Shown: positions 55,401-63,805, counted from the first letter of the stretch. The stretch is DNA of 64,000 bases from Stenotrophomonas sp. SY1 (GCF_021202945.1 NZ_JAJOYR010000002.1:291777-355776), one strand, 5' to 3'. Made by a program: numbers and translations. The notes: generated from the letters alone by a model not told the origin.

Positions 55401-57464
55401 GGGATCGAAGTCGTCGGCATGCAGTTCGCCAGCGGCGGCTACGTGGTGGGTGGTGACGCCATCACCCTGCTCGGCCCCGAGGCCATTGTGCGCGTTGGCG
55501 CCAGTACGTTGGGCCGCAGGGAATTCCTGACCCGCGGCCCGGAACACCAGGCCACCATCAACGCGGTACTGGCCGGCGATGCACGCCTGGTCAAAAGTGA
55601 TGCCGGCACGCTGGTCCTCAACGGCAACAACACCTACAGCGGTGGCACCTACATCCGCAACGGCCTGGTGCAGATCGCCTCCGACCAGGCACTGGGTGCC
55701 AGCACTGGTGCACTGGCGTTCGACTTCGGTGCGCTTCGCAGTACCGCCGACATCACCTCGGCACGTGCCGTCAGCGTGGAAACCAGCGCCACCTTCCTGA
55801 CCGCGGACGCCACCACGCTGACACTGACCGGTGCACTCACCGGCAGCGGCGCGTTGGTCAAGGGCGGTGGCGGCGTCCTGCACCTGACCGGCACCAGCAG
55901 CTTGTCCGGTGCCACGCAGGTGGCTTCCGGCATGCTGAAGGTCGACGGCAGCCTGGCCGACTCGGCGGTGACCGTGGACTACTCGGCCATCCTGGCCGGC
56001 AACGGCAGCGTGGGCAGCACCGTCGTGCGCAGTGGCGGCATCATCAGCCCGGGCAGCTCGATCGGCACGCTCACCATCAACGGCGACTACACACAGGAAG
56101 CCGGCTCCCGCTACATCGTCGAAGTAGACCCGACATCCAGCGCATCCGACCTGATCGCCGCCAGCGGCGCGGCAACGCTCGGCAACGGTGCATTGCTGCA
56201 GGTGGTACGCACCAACGACGCGCTGTATCGGGCCGGCACCCGCTACACCGTGCTCAGCGCCGACGGCGGCGTCAGCGGCGAGTTCACTGCGCAGGGCGAG
56301 CTGGCGGTATCGCCGTTCCTGACCCTGACCGACACCTACGACGCCAACCACGCCTATCTGGAAGTCCTGCAAACCGGGCAACTGACCGACGTGGACTGCA
56401 CGCCCAACGCCAACGCCGCTGCAGGCGGTGCGGGTGGACTGGCACAGGATGGCGACCTGAATACCGCCCTGCTCAACCAGCTCGACAACGCCGCCGTCTG
56501 CGACGCGCTGGGCCAGCTGACCGGCGAAATCTACGCCTCGCTGCGGGGCGCCCAGCTGGAAGACAGCCGCTTCGTGCGCGAAGCCATCGGTAACCGCGTG
56601 CGCGGCGCCAACATTGGCCCGCATGAGGAAACGGTCGATGACGGCGTGTGGGCGCATGCGTTCGGGTCGTGGGGCCGCTTTGACCACGGCAGCGACACCC
56701 AGGTGTTGAGCCGCGACATCAGCGGCCTGTTCGTCGGTGCCGACTGGTCGCTGTCCGACGCCTGGCGCATCGGCCTGCTGGGCGGCTTCAGCAACTCCGA
56801 TTTCGACGTGAACCGGTGGCGCTCCTCGGCCGACAGCGACGACAAGCACCTGGCCCTGTACACCGGCGGTGAATGGGACAACGGCTTCGGCTTCCATGGC
56901 GGCCTGGCCTACGCCTGGCACGACATCGAGATCAAGCGCCAGGTGGACTTCGCCCATTTCAGCGACCAACTGCGCGCCGACTACAAGGCCACTACCCGCC
57001 AGGTGTTCACCGAAGCCAACTACCGCATGCAGATGGCGCACATGGTGCTGCAGCCGTTCCTCAACGTGGCCTATGTGCAGTTGGACAGCGATGGCTTCAG
57101 CGAACACGGCGGTGAAGCCGCATTGTCCGCGCGCAGCCAGGACAACGACCTGACCTTCGCCACGCTGGGCATGCGCAGCCTGCGCCAGTTCGAACTCAGC
57201 GGCGGCGGCAACATCACGCTGCGCGCGATGGCCGGTTGGCGGCATGTGTTTGGCGACCGCAGCCCGAACGTGGACCTGGGCTTCATCAGCGGCGGCGCCT
57301 TCACCATCCAAGGCGTGCCGCTGGCGCGCCAGGCGCTGGCAGCCGAACTGGGCGTGGAAGCCTCACCGCGAACCAACCTGCGCCTGGGCCTGACCTACTC
57401 CGGCCAACTCGGCGGCGGCATCGATGACCATGGTGGCAAGGCCTTCGTGGAATGGAAGTTCTGA
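52425..57464 (+). CDS. Large autotransporter (type Va secretion)
   Basis: 1679 residues. A signal peptide ends near residue 42 (TPAAVQA). The passenger is a long beta-helix rich in Gly, Thr and Ser. It includes repeated autotransporter-associated strands such as KADVGTLALTSANTYTGETT, KSDAGTLVLNGNNTYSGGTY and KGGGGVLHLTGTSSLSGATQ. A proline linker (VPLPTPPPSPQPTD) lies at about residue 560. Only two cysteines are seen in the mature part, C1325 and C1359, likely a disulfide next to the beta-barrel domain, which starts around residue 1409 and ends in the outer-membrane signature VEWKF. It would be displayed on the cell surface; adhesion or another extracellular function is inferred. No protease triad seen. 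Flanked by two paralogous GNAT genes. Confidence 0.94.
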   Translation: MVRSTKPSTQHCKRPRRWGLANSISVVLASQAFLLTPAAVQAQNAWVGGVSNEITDLDNWADGQSTGEIGDALINGNTPNLPVWTIGKPSVSPNFSETYLYVNSLTIGDGSGSNGLLTVNTLLADSYRQAQFYVQSSGTSTPITVGADGGTGVLTFNLHNGVPQQGTVLNIESRGEQSGFVVGKGAGSSGTVSIQGLGNSLYAQSMSNPLSSGKVVWNEANHIIGSDGGTGTVTVQDASWITQHGASDPVSGYPTGSTLTLGTGSGSVGNVNILAGGKLHTGVYPSPGYRTSDVIGADGGNGALTVSGVNAEGYASNANFSGGLDIGNGLDAVGTANVLSGGKLLTYVGEQSLHDPVTGGFVTAPTAQIGLDGGTGQATVSGSGSIWYVAGATSEYSNRHIDNDGVDPDDSSEYIYPVQDDLLDQTVGHLHVGVSGTGSLTIADGGVVALGTAYLGNVYETTPTDQYSYYGLLQFDEGQGTLFLGETATGNGTLNIGAAAGQAAAASGELRAGMIQFGPGAGTVVLNHTNTAYVFSTPLVGNGVLANHAGTTWLQPHTPVPLPTPPPSPQPTDNSGFTGTTELYGGTLGLGYALALGTSAVQVKGNAKLIYANGIDINNTIDLQAANTLTTSVADGGTATQTGAISGTGNLLKADVGTLALTSANTYTGETTIAGGTLALSGAGSIAQSSRVVADGIFDISAATSPVSIQRLAGSGTVNFGSQSLSLTAAADTFAGNLAGTGDFNVLAGVQTLSGDSSAFAGNTHVQGELWVNGSLGLASTLTTVDNGGLLGGGGVVGGSVLVNDGVLVPGAIESVPGQLRIGGDLTLSPDATMRFLFGQAGVPGGALNDLLSVGGNLVLDGTLNVTEAPGGAFDPGIYRVIDYAGTLDDRGLTLGSLPPSSGTVTVQTSVGQQVNLVLVPTGTQVTLSFWDGAAGPKDDGQINGGNGIWQNSTGNNNWTNTDGTINAAFADGSFAVFTGAPGDVTVDGSLGGIEVVGMQFASGGYVVGGDAITLLGPEAIVRVGASTLGRREFLTRGPEHQATINAVLAGDARLVKSDAGTLVLNGNNTYSGGTYIRNGLVQIASDQALGASTGALAFDFGALRSTADITSARAVSVETSATFLTADATTLTLTGALTGSGALVKGGGGVLHLTGTSSLSGATQVASGMLKVDGSLADSAVTVDYSAILAGNGSVGSTVVRSGGIISPGSSIGTLTINGDYTQEAGSRYIVEVDPTSSASDLIAASGAATLGNGALLQVVRTNDALYRAGTRYTVLSADGGVSGEFTAQGELAVSPFLTLTDTYDANHAYLEVLQTGQLTDVDCTPNANAAAGGAGGLAQDGDLNTALLNQLDNAAVCDALGQLTGEIYASLRGAQLEDSRFVREAIGNRVRGANIGPHEETVDDGVWAHAFGSWGRFDHGSDTQVLSRDISGLFVGADWSLSDAWRIGLLGGFSNSDFDVNRWRSSADSDDKHLALYTGGEWDNGFGFHGGLAYAWHDIEIKRQVDFAHFSDQLRADYKATTRQVFTEANYRMQMAHMVLQPFLNVAYVQLDSDGFSEHGGEAALSARSQDNDLTFATLGMRSLRQFELSGGGNITLRAMAGWRHVFGDRSPNVDLGFISGGAFTIQGVPLARQALAAELGVEASPRTNLRLGLTYSGQLGGGIDDHGGKAFVEWKF

Positions 57465-57908
57465 GATCGGAAGCCAGAGATCAGCCACCAGCAACGCCAA
57501 GGGCGACAACCATTCTGATCGGCGCCCTTCTCCCGCAGGTGAGAGGGGTAGGAATGGGAGCCGCTTCAGGAAGAGCAGAAAGATGGAAGCCCCAGCACGG
57601 AATCCTCGCCGACCTCCCGGTCACCTCCCCCTACCCACCGGCGCTGCCCGGAGCAACTCTGACCTGCGGATGTGGAGCAAGGCTGCGCCTCGACACCGGG
57701 CAACGCCTGCCTCCAGCGTTCCGTGACCCCACTCCTCGCGCCAGCATTCAAGGCGCGAAGCTGCGATCAAATGAGAGCCTCGCATTCTCCACGTCGCCTT
57801 CACATCCCCCGATCCCATATTCAATTGCATCAGGGGTTGCTGCCCCTCGCTGCACACCGATCTGACAGTCCCAGACCTGCACCATCACATCGCTTCTCAG
57901 TACACGCA
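57465..57908. other. Intergenic region after the autotransporter
   Basis: A gene-free stretch of about 440 bases. A degenerate CT-rich repeat is at 57520-57555 (gcccttctcccgcaggtgag, then aggggtagg), probably serving as the autotransporter terminator. Neither strand has a convincing reading frame. Confidence 0.5.
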
Positions 57909-57924
57909 CCGACACGCGTGTCGG
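57909..57924. promoter_or_regulatory. Perfect 16-bp palindrome upstream of the FAAL operon
   Basis: ccgacacgcgtgtcgg is identical to its own complement. It ends 31 bases before the first ATG of the GNAT-FAAL-ACP-P450 operon, in the place of an operator. Its centre (acacgcgtgt) resembles the centre of the cstA palindrome at 39046. Confidence 0.6.
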
Positions 57925-57955
57925 ATCAGGACACTGGGATGCAACAGGAGGTTCC

Positions 57956-58591
57956 ATGCCCGAAGTGCGTTGGACGTTTCCGCCGATGACCTCGCGCCCG
58001 GCGCATGCCGCCCAGCCATCCCCAGCGGCTGCATCCCCTCCGGTGCAGATAGGCACCCACGGCTTCGTGCTGCGCACGTTGCTGCCCGCCGACGTCACTC
58101 CGCGATTCGTTCAGTGGATCAATGCACCAGCCATGCGTGCCGGCTTGAACCTGGCCCAGTTGAATTTCGATGAAGTGCGCCTGCGTCAGTTCATCGCCTC
58201 CTTCGACGGCCGCCACAACCACATCATCGGCATTTTCGACCAGGAACTACTGGTGGGCTTCTACACCGTTGATGTGAACCTGGCCCACAAGGTTGGCGCG
58301 CTCACGGCCGGCATTGGTGAAGAAGGCTATGCACGCCGCAAGGTTTACTGGAACACCATCGATGCGCTGCTCGATCACTTCTTCGTTTACCGCGAGCTGG
58401 ACAAGATTGTCGCGCGCGTGCTGGCCGGCAACAGCGCCATGCTGTTCAACTTCGTGGACAACAGCCGCTTCTTCTTCGAGGCACGCCTGCGTGAGGAATG
58501 TCTTGGCCAGGATGGCAGGCGCCAGGATGTGTTGGTTTTCGCTGCCTTTCGCGAGGGCGAACGTCCGCAGGGTGTGAGCTACCTTCCGTGA
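57956..58591 (+). CDS. GNAT-like acyltransferase, first gene of the FAAL operon
   Basis: 211 residues, paralogous to the protein at 51545 (same start pattern MPEVRWTFPPMT, same core). A RimJ/RimL-type fold is suggested by FVLRTLLPADVTPRFVQWIN and FFVYRELDKIVARVLAGNSAMLFNFVDN. As in its paralogue, the glycine-rich acetyl-CoA loop is missing (EEGYARRKVYWNTID). Since it is coupled to an acyl-AMP ligase and an acyl carrier protein, it may take its acyl group from that carrier. Strong AGGAGG site four bases before the ATG. Its stop overlaps the next start as GTGA. The function is inferred from context. Confidence 0.78.
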   Translation: MPEVRWTFPPMTSRPAHAAQPSPAAASPPVQIGTHGFVLRTLLPADVTPRFVQWINAPAMRAGLNLAQLNFDEVRLRQFIASFDGRHNHIIGIFDQELLVGFYTVDVNLAHKVGALTAGIGEEGYARRKVYWNTIDALLDHFFVYRELDKIVARVLAGNSAMLFNFVDNSRFFFEARLREECLGQDGRRQDVLVFAAFREGERPQGVSYLP

Positions 58592-60291
58592 GGGATACAC
58601 CCACCCGCAATACCGACCTGGCCTTGCAGCTGGGCGGCTTCCGCAACCTTCGCCACGCGCTCAACTATGCGGCCGACGGCGAAACCGGCATCAACTTCCA
58701 CGACGCCCGCGGCAACCTGCAAACAGCAATGAGCTATAACCAACTGCGCGCCCACGCCTTGGTCGCGGCAACGCAGCTGCGGGCCATCGGCCTGCAACCC
58801 GGGCAGCGGATGGCGGTGATCGCCGACACCAGCGCCGCCTTCCTGGCGCTGTTCTACGGCGCGCAGTACGCCGGTGTCGTGCCGTGCCCGCTGCCTTATC
58901 ACGCATTCCCCGGCGGGCGTGATGCGTACACGGCGCAGCTCTCCGCATTGCTCGCAGCCAGTGGCGCACGTTGGTTGTTCTCACCACGCGCCACGCTCGG
59001 CAGCGCCGAGGCCGCTGCCATGGGGCATCGCGCGCAGGTAATCCCGCTGGAACTGCTTCCCGCGCACAGCACGCAATCACAGGCTCCCGAAGCAGCTGAA
59101 GTCGAGGCGGACATCCCGGCCTACGTCCAGTTTTCCTCCGGCTCCACCGCCACCCCCAAAGGCGTGGTGGTGCGGCAACAGGCTTTGATGGCCAACGTCG
59201 ACGCCATCGCAACGCACGGCCTGCGCATGCATGCCGACGACCGCGCCTGTTCCTGGCTGCCGCTGTATCACGACATGGGGCTGGTCGGCTTCTCGATCGT
59301 GGCGATGTGCGCGCAGCGCAGCGTGGACTACCTTGCGCCACATGCCTTCGCCGCACGGCCGCTGGCCTGGTTGGAACTGATGTCGCGACAACGCACCAGC
59401 ATCGTCTATGCGCCCAGCTTCGCCTGGAAGCTGGCGGCACAACGCTATCAATCAGCGACACCGGACATTGATCTGTCCGCGTTGCGCGTGGCCGGTGTGG
59501 GCGGAGACCAGGTACGCAGCAACGACCTGCACGCCTTCTCCCACGCATTGGCCGCGAGTGGCTTCAGGCATCATGCGTTCCAGCCGAGCTACGGCCTTGC
59601 CGAAGCCACCCTGGCCGTGAGCATGGGCGCGCTGGACGCGCCACCGCGCAGCGATGAAGCACCCGCAGCGGCTGATGGCACGCTGCACCCACGGCAGTTG
59701 CTTGGTTGCGGCAAGCCGTTGCCCGGCATCGATGTCAGCGTGCGCGACAGCGACGGCCATTCGTTGCCCGAACGCAGCATCGGCCACTTGTGGATACGCG
59801 GGCCGAACGTGATGCGCCAGTACCTGCACGCCACCGATGCCGACGCATCACCGCAGACCGATGGCTTCCTCGATACCGGTGACCTGGGCTACCTGCATGA
59901 GGGCGAATTGTTCATCAGCGGACGCGCCAAGGACCTGATTCTGGTACGTGGCCGCAACCTGTGGCCACAGGACATCGAAGCCGCCGCAGCTCAGGCCGCG
60001 GCCTTGGACGTGGCCGATGTCGCAGCCATCGGCGTAGAGCGCGATGGCGAGGAAGCGCTGTTGGTATTGGCCGAATGCGGAAGCGATATCGAACGCCAGC
60101 AGTGCACTCGCGAACAGATCACCGAAGCCCTTGCCACCAGCTTCGGCATCCGCGCCGAAGTGGTGGCACTGCCGCCGCACGCCCTGCCATTCACCACATC
60201 CGGAAAACTGGCGCGCGCACGCGCTAAAGCAATGTATCTCGATGGCTGCTGGCCACCGACCAACGTTTCCCACATGGAGGACATCACTTGA
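58588..60291 (+). CDS. Fatty acyl-AMP ligase (FAAL)
   Basis: A 567-residue adenylating enzyme. It activates a fatty acid as acyl-AMP and passes it to an acyl carrier protein rather than CoA. AMP-binding motifs: YVQFSSGSTATPKGVVV at about 179-195, SWLPLYHDMGLVG, FQPSYGLAEATLAVSMG, and DTGDLGYLHEGELFISGRAKDLILVRGRNLWPQDIE near the end. SWLPxYHDMGL and RGRNxxPQDIE are typical of FAALs rather than acyl-CoA synthetases. The start is GTG at 58588, overlapping the GNAT stop (GTGA). An upstream start would extend antiparallel into GNAT coding sequence without sense. The stop overlaps the ACP start (TTGA). Confidence 0.93.
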   Translation: MRDTPTRNTDLALQLGGFRNLRHALNYAADGETGINFHDARGNLQTAMSYNQLRAHALVAATQLRAIGLQPGQRMAVIADTSAAFLALFYGAQYAGVVPCPLPYHAFPGGRDAYTAQLSALLAASGARWLFSPRATLGSAEAAAMGHRAQVIPLELLPAHSTQSQAPEAAEVEADIPAYVQFSSGSTATPKGVVVRQQALMANVDAIATHGLRMHADDRACSWLPLYHDMGLVGFSIVAMCAQRSVDYLAPHAFAARPLAWLELMSRQRTSIVYAPSFAWKLAAQRYQSATPDIDLSALRVAGVGGDQVRSNDLHAFSHALAASGFRHHAFQPSYGLAEATLAVSMGALDAPPRSDEAPAAADGTLHPRQLLGCGKPLPGIDVSVRDSDGHSLPERSIGHLWIRGPNVMRQYLHATDADASPQTDGFLDTGDLGYLHEGELFISGRAKDLILVRGRNLWPQDIEAAAAQAAALDVADVAAIGVERDGEEALLVLAECGSDIERQQCTREQITEALATSFGIRAEVVALPPHALPFTTSGKLARARAKAMYLDGCWPPTNVSHMEDIT

Positions 60292-60518
60292 CCGCATTGC
60301 TGGAAGCCAAGGAACTTCTTTCCGGCTGTCTGTTCGTGCCTACCGAAAAGATCGGCGACGACGACAAGCTGCAGACCATCAAGGAGTTGGACAGCCTCAG
60401 TTTTGCCAGCATCGTGGTGGAACTGGAAAGCCGCGCCGGGCGTGAAATCGACCCGGTCGACCTGCTGGAGTTGCGCAGCGTGCGCGACGTGGCCGCATTG
60501 CTGGAACGCTATCGGTGA
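60288..60518 (+). CDS. Stand-alone acyl carrier protein
   Basis: A 76-residue acyl carrier domain. The phosphopantetheine attachment motif is DSLSF with S36 in IKELDSLSFASIVVELE. The rest is acidic and helical as in ACPs. The start is TTG, with a good GGAGG eight bases ahead; its bases overlap the FAAL stop (TTGA), and its stop overlaps the P450 start (GTGA). It should receive the acyl chain from the FAAL and present it to the P450 and perhaps to the GNAT. Confidence 0.92.
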   Translation: MTALLEAKELLSGCLFVPTEKIGDDDKLQTIKELDSLSFASIVVELESRAGREIDPVDLLELRSVRDVAALLERYR

Positions 60519-61762
60519 ACCAACCCAGTGACATCTGCAACCGGTTGTACGCGTTGGCTCGCGAGCGCAATGGTCAGGACGTCATGCTCGATATCAATGG
60601 CGTACCGATGCTGGTGCTGCAACGTCATGAGAGCGCCGACCATGTACTGCGTACGCATGCGGCGCACTATCGCAAGGACATGGCCTGGTTTCGCCAGGCC
60701 TTGGGTGCTTCGCGCTTCTGCGAAGAAGGCGAAGCCTGGCGGATACGCCGCAGGATCACCCACGAACACTTCACCCATTTTGACCGAGAACACACCTGCG
60801 CATTGGCAGGCCAGCATGGTGCCCATGCCGTACAGCGGCTACTGGCCGACAGCGCCAAGGGGGCGCAGACAATCGACGACCACGTGCTGCGCACGATGAC
60901 GGTCTCAATACTTGTGGAGAACTTCCTGGGCATTCCGTTCCAGGACACGGGCATTGATCTGGCCCTGATTTCCGAGCTGATGGAATACGGCTCGGCCTAT
61001 TCGTTCGTGCCACCCGGCCGCACCGAAGCCTACTACGCCCAAGGCCTGCGACGACTACCCGGCCTGCGCAGGGAAATCCTGCAGCAGATGCGTGTCCTGC
61101 GCGATGGCAGCCTGCCTACCAGCCCCATGCTGGCCGACATGCTCCGTGCCGACGTGGACCCGGCCAACGACATCGTGCTCGAACACGAGCTGGTCACGTT
61201 CCTTGCGGCCGGCGCGGAAAGCTCCGCCTCCACCGCTGGCTGGGCGTGTTATCTGCTTGCCCGGTATCCGGAAGTGCAGGAGCGCCTGCGCGACCAGGTC
61301 ATGCAGCTCAATCCCGCCGATGGCTGGAATGCATTGACACAATGCACGCCTCTGGAAGACTTCATTTCCGAAGCACTGCGTCTGTTTCCGCCGTCGCCAA
61401 TCATCTCGCGCCAGGCCACGCAAGCCGACCGTATCGGCATTCATCATGTAGACAGCGGCCAGAACCTGTTGATTTCCTTCATCGGCATCGGCCACGACGC
61501 ACACATGCGCGATGACCCGTGGACGCTTGCAGGCACACCCGTCGTGCGCGGCCCTACTGCTGGCAACCGAATGGCCTTCAGTATCGGGCCACGCATCTGC
61601 GGCGGAAAACTGTTCGCCCTGGTTGAACTGATGGGCGCGCTGGCCGCGTTCCTGCGCCATGCGCGGTTTGAACTCACCTGCGACTCCCCCCCGCGCTTCC
61701 ATTGGAAAGCGCAGCTGCTGCGCGAAGGCGGCCATCCAGTGCGGGTGACGCCACTGCACTGA
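60515..61762 (+). CDS. Cytochrome P450
   Basis: A 415-residue heme monooxygenase. The heme cysteine is C362 in FSIGPRICGGK, the helix-K ExxR is EALR, and the oxygen-binding helix-I signature is AGAESS at 232-237, with Ser where Thr is usual. No membrane anchor, so a soluble bacterial type; redox partners are not in the window. Position after an ACP suggests it oxidises an acyl chain held on the carrier protein, as CYP107H1 (BioI) does, but that is inferred. Start GTG at 60515 overlaps the ACP stop. Confidence 0.93.
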   Translation: MNQPSDICNRLYALARERNGQDVMLDINGVPMLVLQRHESADHVLRTHAAHYRKDMAWFRQALGASRFCEEGEAWRIRRRITHEHFTHFDREHTCALAGQHGAHAVQRLLADSAKGAQTIDDHVLRTMTVSILVENFLGIPFQDTGIDLALISELMEYGSAYSFVPPGRTEAYYAQGLRRLPGLRREILQQMRVLRDGSLPTSPMLADMLRADVDPANDIVLEHELVTFLAAGAESSASTAGWACYLLARYPEVQERLRDQVMQLNPADGWNALTQCTPLEDFISEALRLFPPSPIISRQATQADRIGIHHVDSGQNLLISFIGIGHDAHMRDDPWTLAGTPVVRGPTAGNRMAFSIGPRICGGKLFALVELMGALAAFLRHARFELTCDSPPRFHWKAQLLREGGHPVRVTPLH

Positions 61763-61770
61763 GACGTTGC

Positions 61771-61805
61771 CGTTGCACAGCGAAGCAACGCTCCACTGTG
61801 CAACG
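61771..61805. terminator. Hairpin closing the FAAL operon
   Basis: A perfect 10-bp stem, cgttgcacag/ctgtgcaacg, around a 15-base loop. It lies between the P450 gene and the converging S9 peptidase gene. No T-tract, so a probable terminator. Confidence 0.6.
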
Positions 61806-61846
61806 ACCGCTGAGGCTCTCTGCCAAGTCCTACACGGCAGCTCCGG

Positions 61847-63805
61847 TCACTTGGCGGTGGCGCCGCCCAGATGCCGCGACAGGAACGCAAGCAGCTGCGT
61901 GTAGTACTCACGTTGATGTGGCTCGGTATAGAAGCCGTGTCCCTCGGTGCTGTAATACAGCGACTCCACCGGCACACCTGCCTTGCGGAGTGCAGCCTCC
62001 ATCATGCGGCTGTGTTCGATGGGTGCTCTCTCATCTTCGCCGCCGGCCGCCAGAAACACCGGCACCTTGATCTTGTCCGCAAGCCGGTTGGGTGAAACCG
62101 CCGCCAGCGCGGCCTGATCCTCGCCCACCCAGTCCTTGGACCAGTTGCCCAGGCTGCGCCGCGTACGGCCGTCCTCGCGCTGCATCATCGGCAGGTCGTA
62201 AACACCGACATAGCCTGCAGCGCATTGGTAGAGCGTGGGTTCCTTGGCCACCCCCATCAACGCCGCGTAGGCACCATAACTGGCACCGTAAATGCATATC
62301 TTCCCTCCGGCGGTGTGACCTTGCGCCATCGCCCAGCGCGTGGCGTCGGTCACGTCGTCCTGCATCGTGCCGCCCCATTGGCGTGCACCGGCACGTTCGA
62401 ATGCCCAGCCATAGTTGCCCGAACCGCGGTAGTTGACCTGCAACACCGCATAGCCGGCAGAAGCCAGCATCTGCGCGACCCGGTCGTACTGCCATTGGTC
62501 GAAGATGCCGAACGGCCCGCCGTGCGGCATCACCACCATCGGCAAACTGCCGTTGGTGCCGCGCGGCTTGGTGAGGTAGCCATGGATGGTCAGGCCATCA
62601 CGCGCCTGGAAGCTGAAAGGCTCCACTTTCGCGGCCAGCTCCGGGTCAATCCAGCTTCCGCGGCTGACCACATGGTCCACTTTCTTGACCGCCGGCTCGT
62701 ACAGATAGAAGTCGCCAGGGTTCTCGCCCGACCAAACCTTCACAAGCAGCAGCCGCCCGTCCTTGGTGCTGGAGGTGACCGTCACCGATTGCCGAGGAAA
62801 CGCCGCTTCGAGGCTGCGATGCAGCCGCGCCTCCGGCACCGACTCATCGAAGAACAGATTGCGATGCCGGCCATCCATCACCTGCGCACCAATCGGCATG
62901 GACGTGCCGCTGCGAATGATGAGTTCAAAAGGGTCGGCACCCTCGTCATGCAACACCGTCGCGCGAGTGCCAGCAACCGGATCCCACGCCACGATGCGGT
63001 CGGTTGCCTTGTCCTCGCCGCGCACCAGCAGGTAGGCAAGCCGGTTGTCGGCAGAGAAACCCAACGGTAATTCGATGCGACCTGTTGCCACTTGATCATT
63101 GATCAAGCGCCAATCGGTCCCCGCCGCATCGCGGTAGTAGAGCTTGCTGCTGTTGTCCACGTTTTCGCCGACCGCCAAGCGCACTTCACCGCTGTTGTCG
63201 GTGGCAAACCTGGCCCACCGCACCGGTGCCCGCGCGACCGTGATGCGGCGACCACTGTTCACATCCAGCTTCTCCGCGCGGGTGAACGGCTCTTCCGTGC
63301 CCATCGGCCAAACCGAAATCACCACGTTGCTTTCATCAGCAGGCAGCGTATCCACCAGGAACGCCGCGACACTTTCCACCTTCTTCGGCTGGATGCGCGT
63401 ACCAGGACCATTGCCCAGCATGCGGAATCCGACCAACAGTTCTGCCTTGCCTCCGTCGGCGTTGACCGCATAAAGCTCACCGGTTCGCTGCGGCTCGTCC
63501 AACATGCCGAACTTCTCGGCCAGGCCGATCACCACCCGCTCATCGTTGGCCCATTCGAAATCATAGACGTGCCCATTGCGCCCCGGCACGAACGACCCCG
63601 AAGGCTTGTTGCCCTCGCGGGTGAAGATGGTCAGTACGGTCTTGTCCTCAAACGGGACGGTCGCCGCGTAATACTTCCCGCTCGGCGAAATCTTGATGTC
63701 ATTGAAATCATCCTTGCGGATGTACTGCCCCAGATCCACGGCCGCGTGGATATTTCCCGCCATGGCACCAAGCACCAAGGCAATCCCAAGCGTCACTGCC
63801 TTCAT
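61847..63805 (-). CDS. Secreted S9-family prolyl oligopeptidase-like peptidase
   Basis: 652 residues with a signal peptide (VTLGIALVLGAMAGNIHAA). A beta-propeller half comes first, then an alpha/beta hydrolase catalytic half. Catalytic motifs: Ser in YGASYGAYAALMG, Asp in AAGGEDERAPIEH, His in EGHGFYTEPHQ. The HGG oxyanion region is VVMPHGGPFG. Similar in plan to the peptidase at 44866 but from a different subgroup. The start is fixed by the signal peptide (ATG at 63805); an in-frame codon eight positions upstream adds only charged residues. Converges on the FAAL operon. Confidence 0.91.
   Translation of the reverse strand: MKAVTLGIALVLGAMAGNIHAAVDLGQYIRKDDFNDIKISPSGKYYAATVPFEDKTVLTIFTREGNKPSGSFVPGRNGHVYDFEWANDERVVIGLAEKFGMLDEPQRTGELYAVNADGGKAELLVGFRMLGNGPGTRIQPKKVESVAAFLVDTLPADESNVVISVWPMGTEEPFTRAEKLDVNSGRRITVARAPVRWARFATDNSGEVRLAVGENVDNSSKLYYRDAAGTDWRLINDQVATGRIELPLGFSADNRLAYLLVRGEDKATDRIVAWDPVAGTRATVLHDEGADPFELIIRSGTSMPIGAQVMDGRHRNLFFDESVPEARLHRSLEAAFPRQSVTVTSSTKDGRLLLVKVWSGENPGDFYLYEPAVKKVDHVVSRGSWIDPELAAKVEPFSFQARDGLTIHGYLTKPRGTNGSLPMVVMPHGGPFGIFDQWQYDRVAQMLASAGYAVLQVNYRGSGNYGWAFERAGARQWGGTMQDDVTDATRWAMAQGHTAGGKICIYGASYGAYAALMGVAKEPTLYQCAAGYVGVYDLPMMQREDGRTRRSLGNWSKDWVGEDQAALAAVSPNRLADKIKVPVFLAAGGEDERAPIEHSRMMEAALRKAGVPVESLYYSTEGHGFYTEPHQREYYTQLLAFLSRHLGGATAK

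Noticed and set aside
53199-57311. A 1370-codon open frame antisense to the autotransporter gene
   Set aside because: It mirrors the codon bias of the GC-rich, Gly/Thr-rich passenger. It has no domain pattern, signal or start site, while the sense frame has a signal peptide, known repeats and a beta-barrel.
58588-61762. Full polyketide or non-ribosomal peptide cluster
   Set aside because: Only a fatty acyl-AMP ligase, one carrier protein and a P450 are present; there is no ketosynthase, condensation domain or thioesterase on either side.
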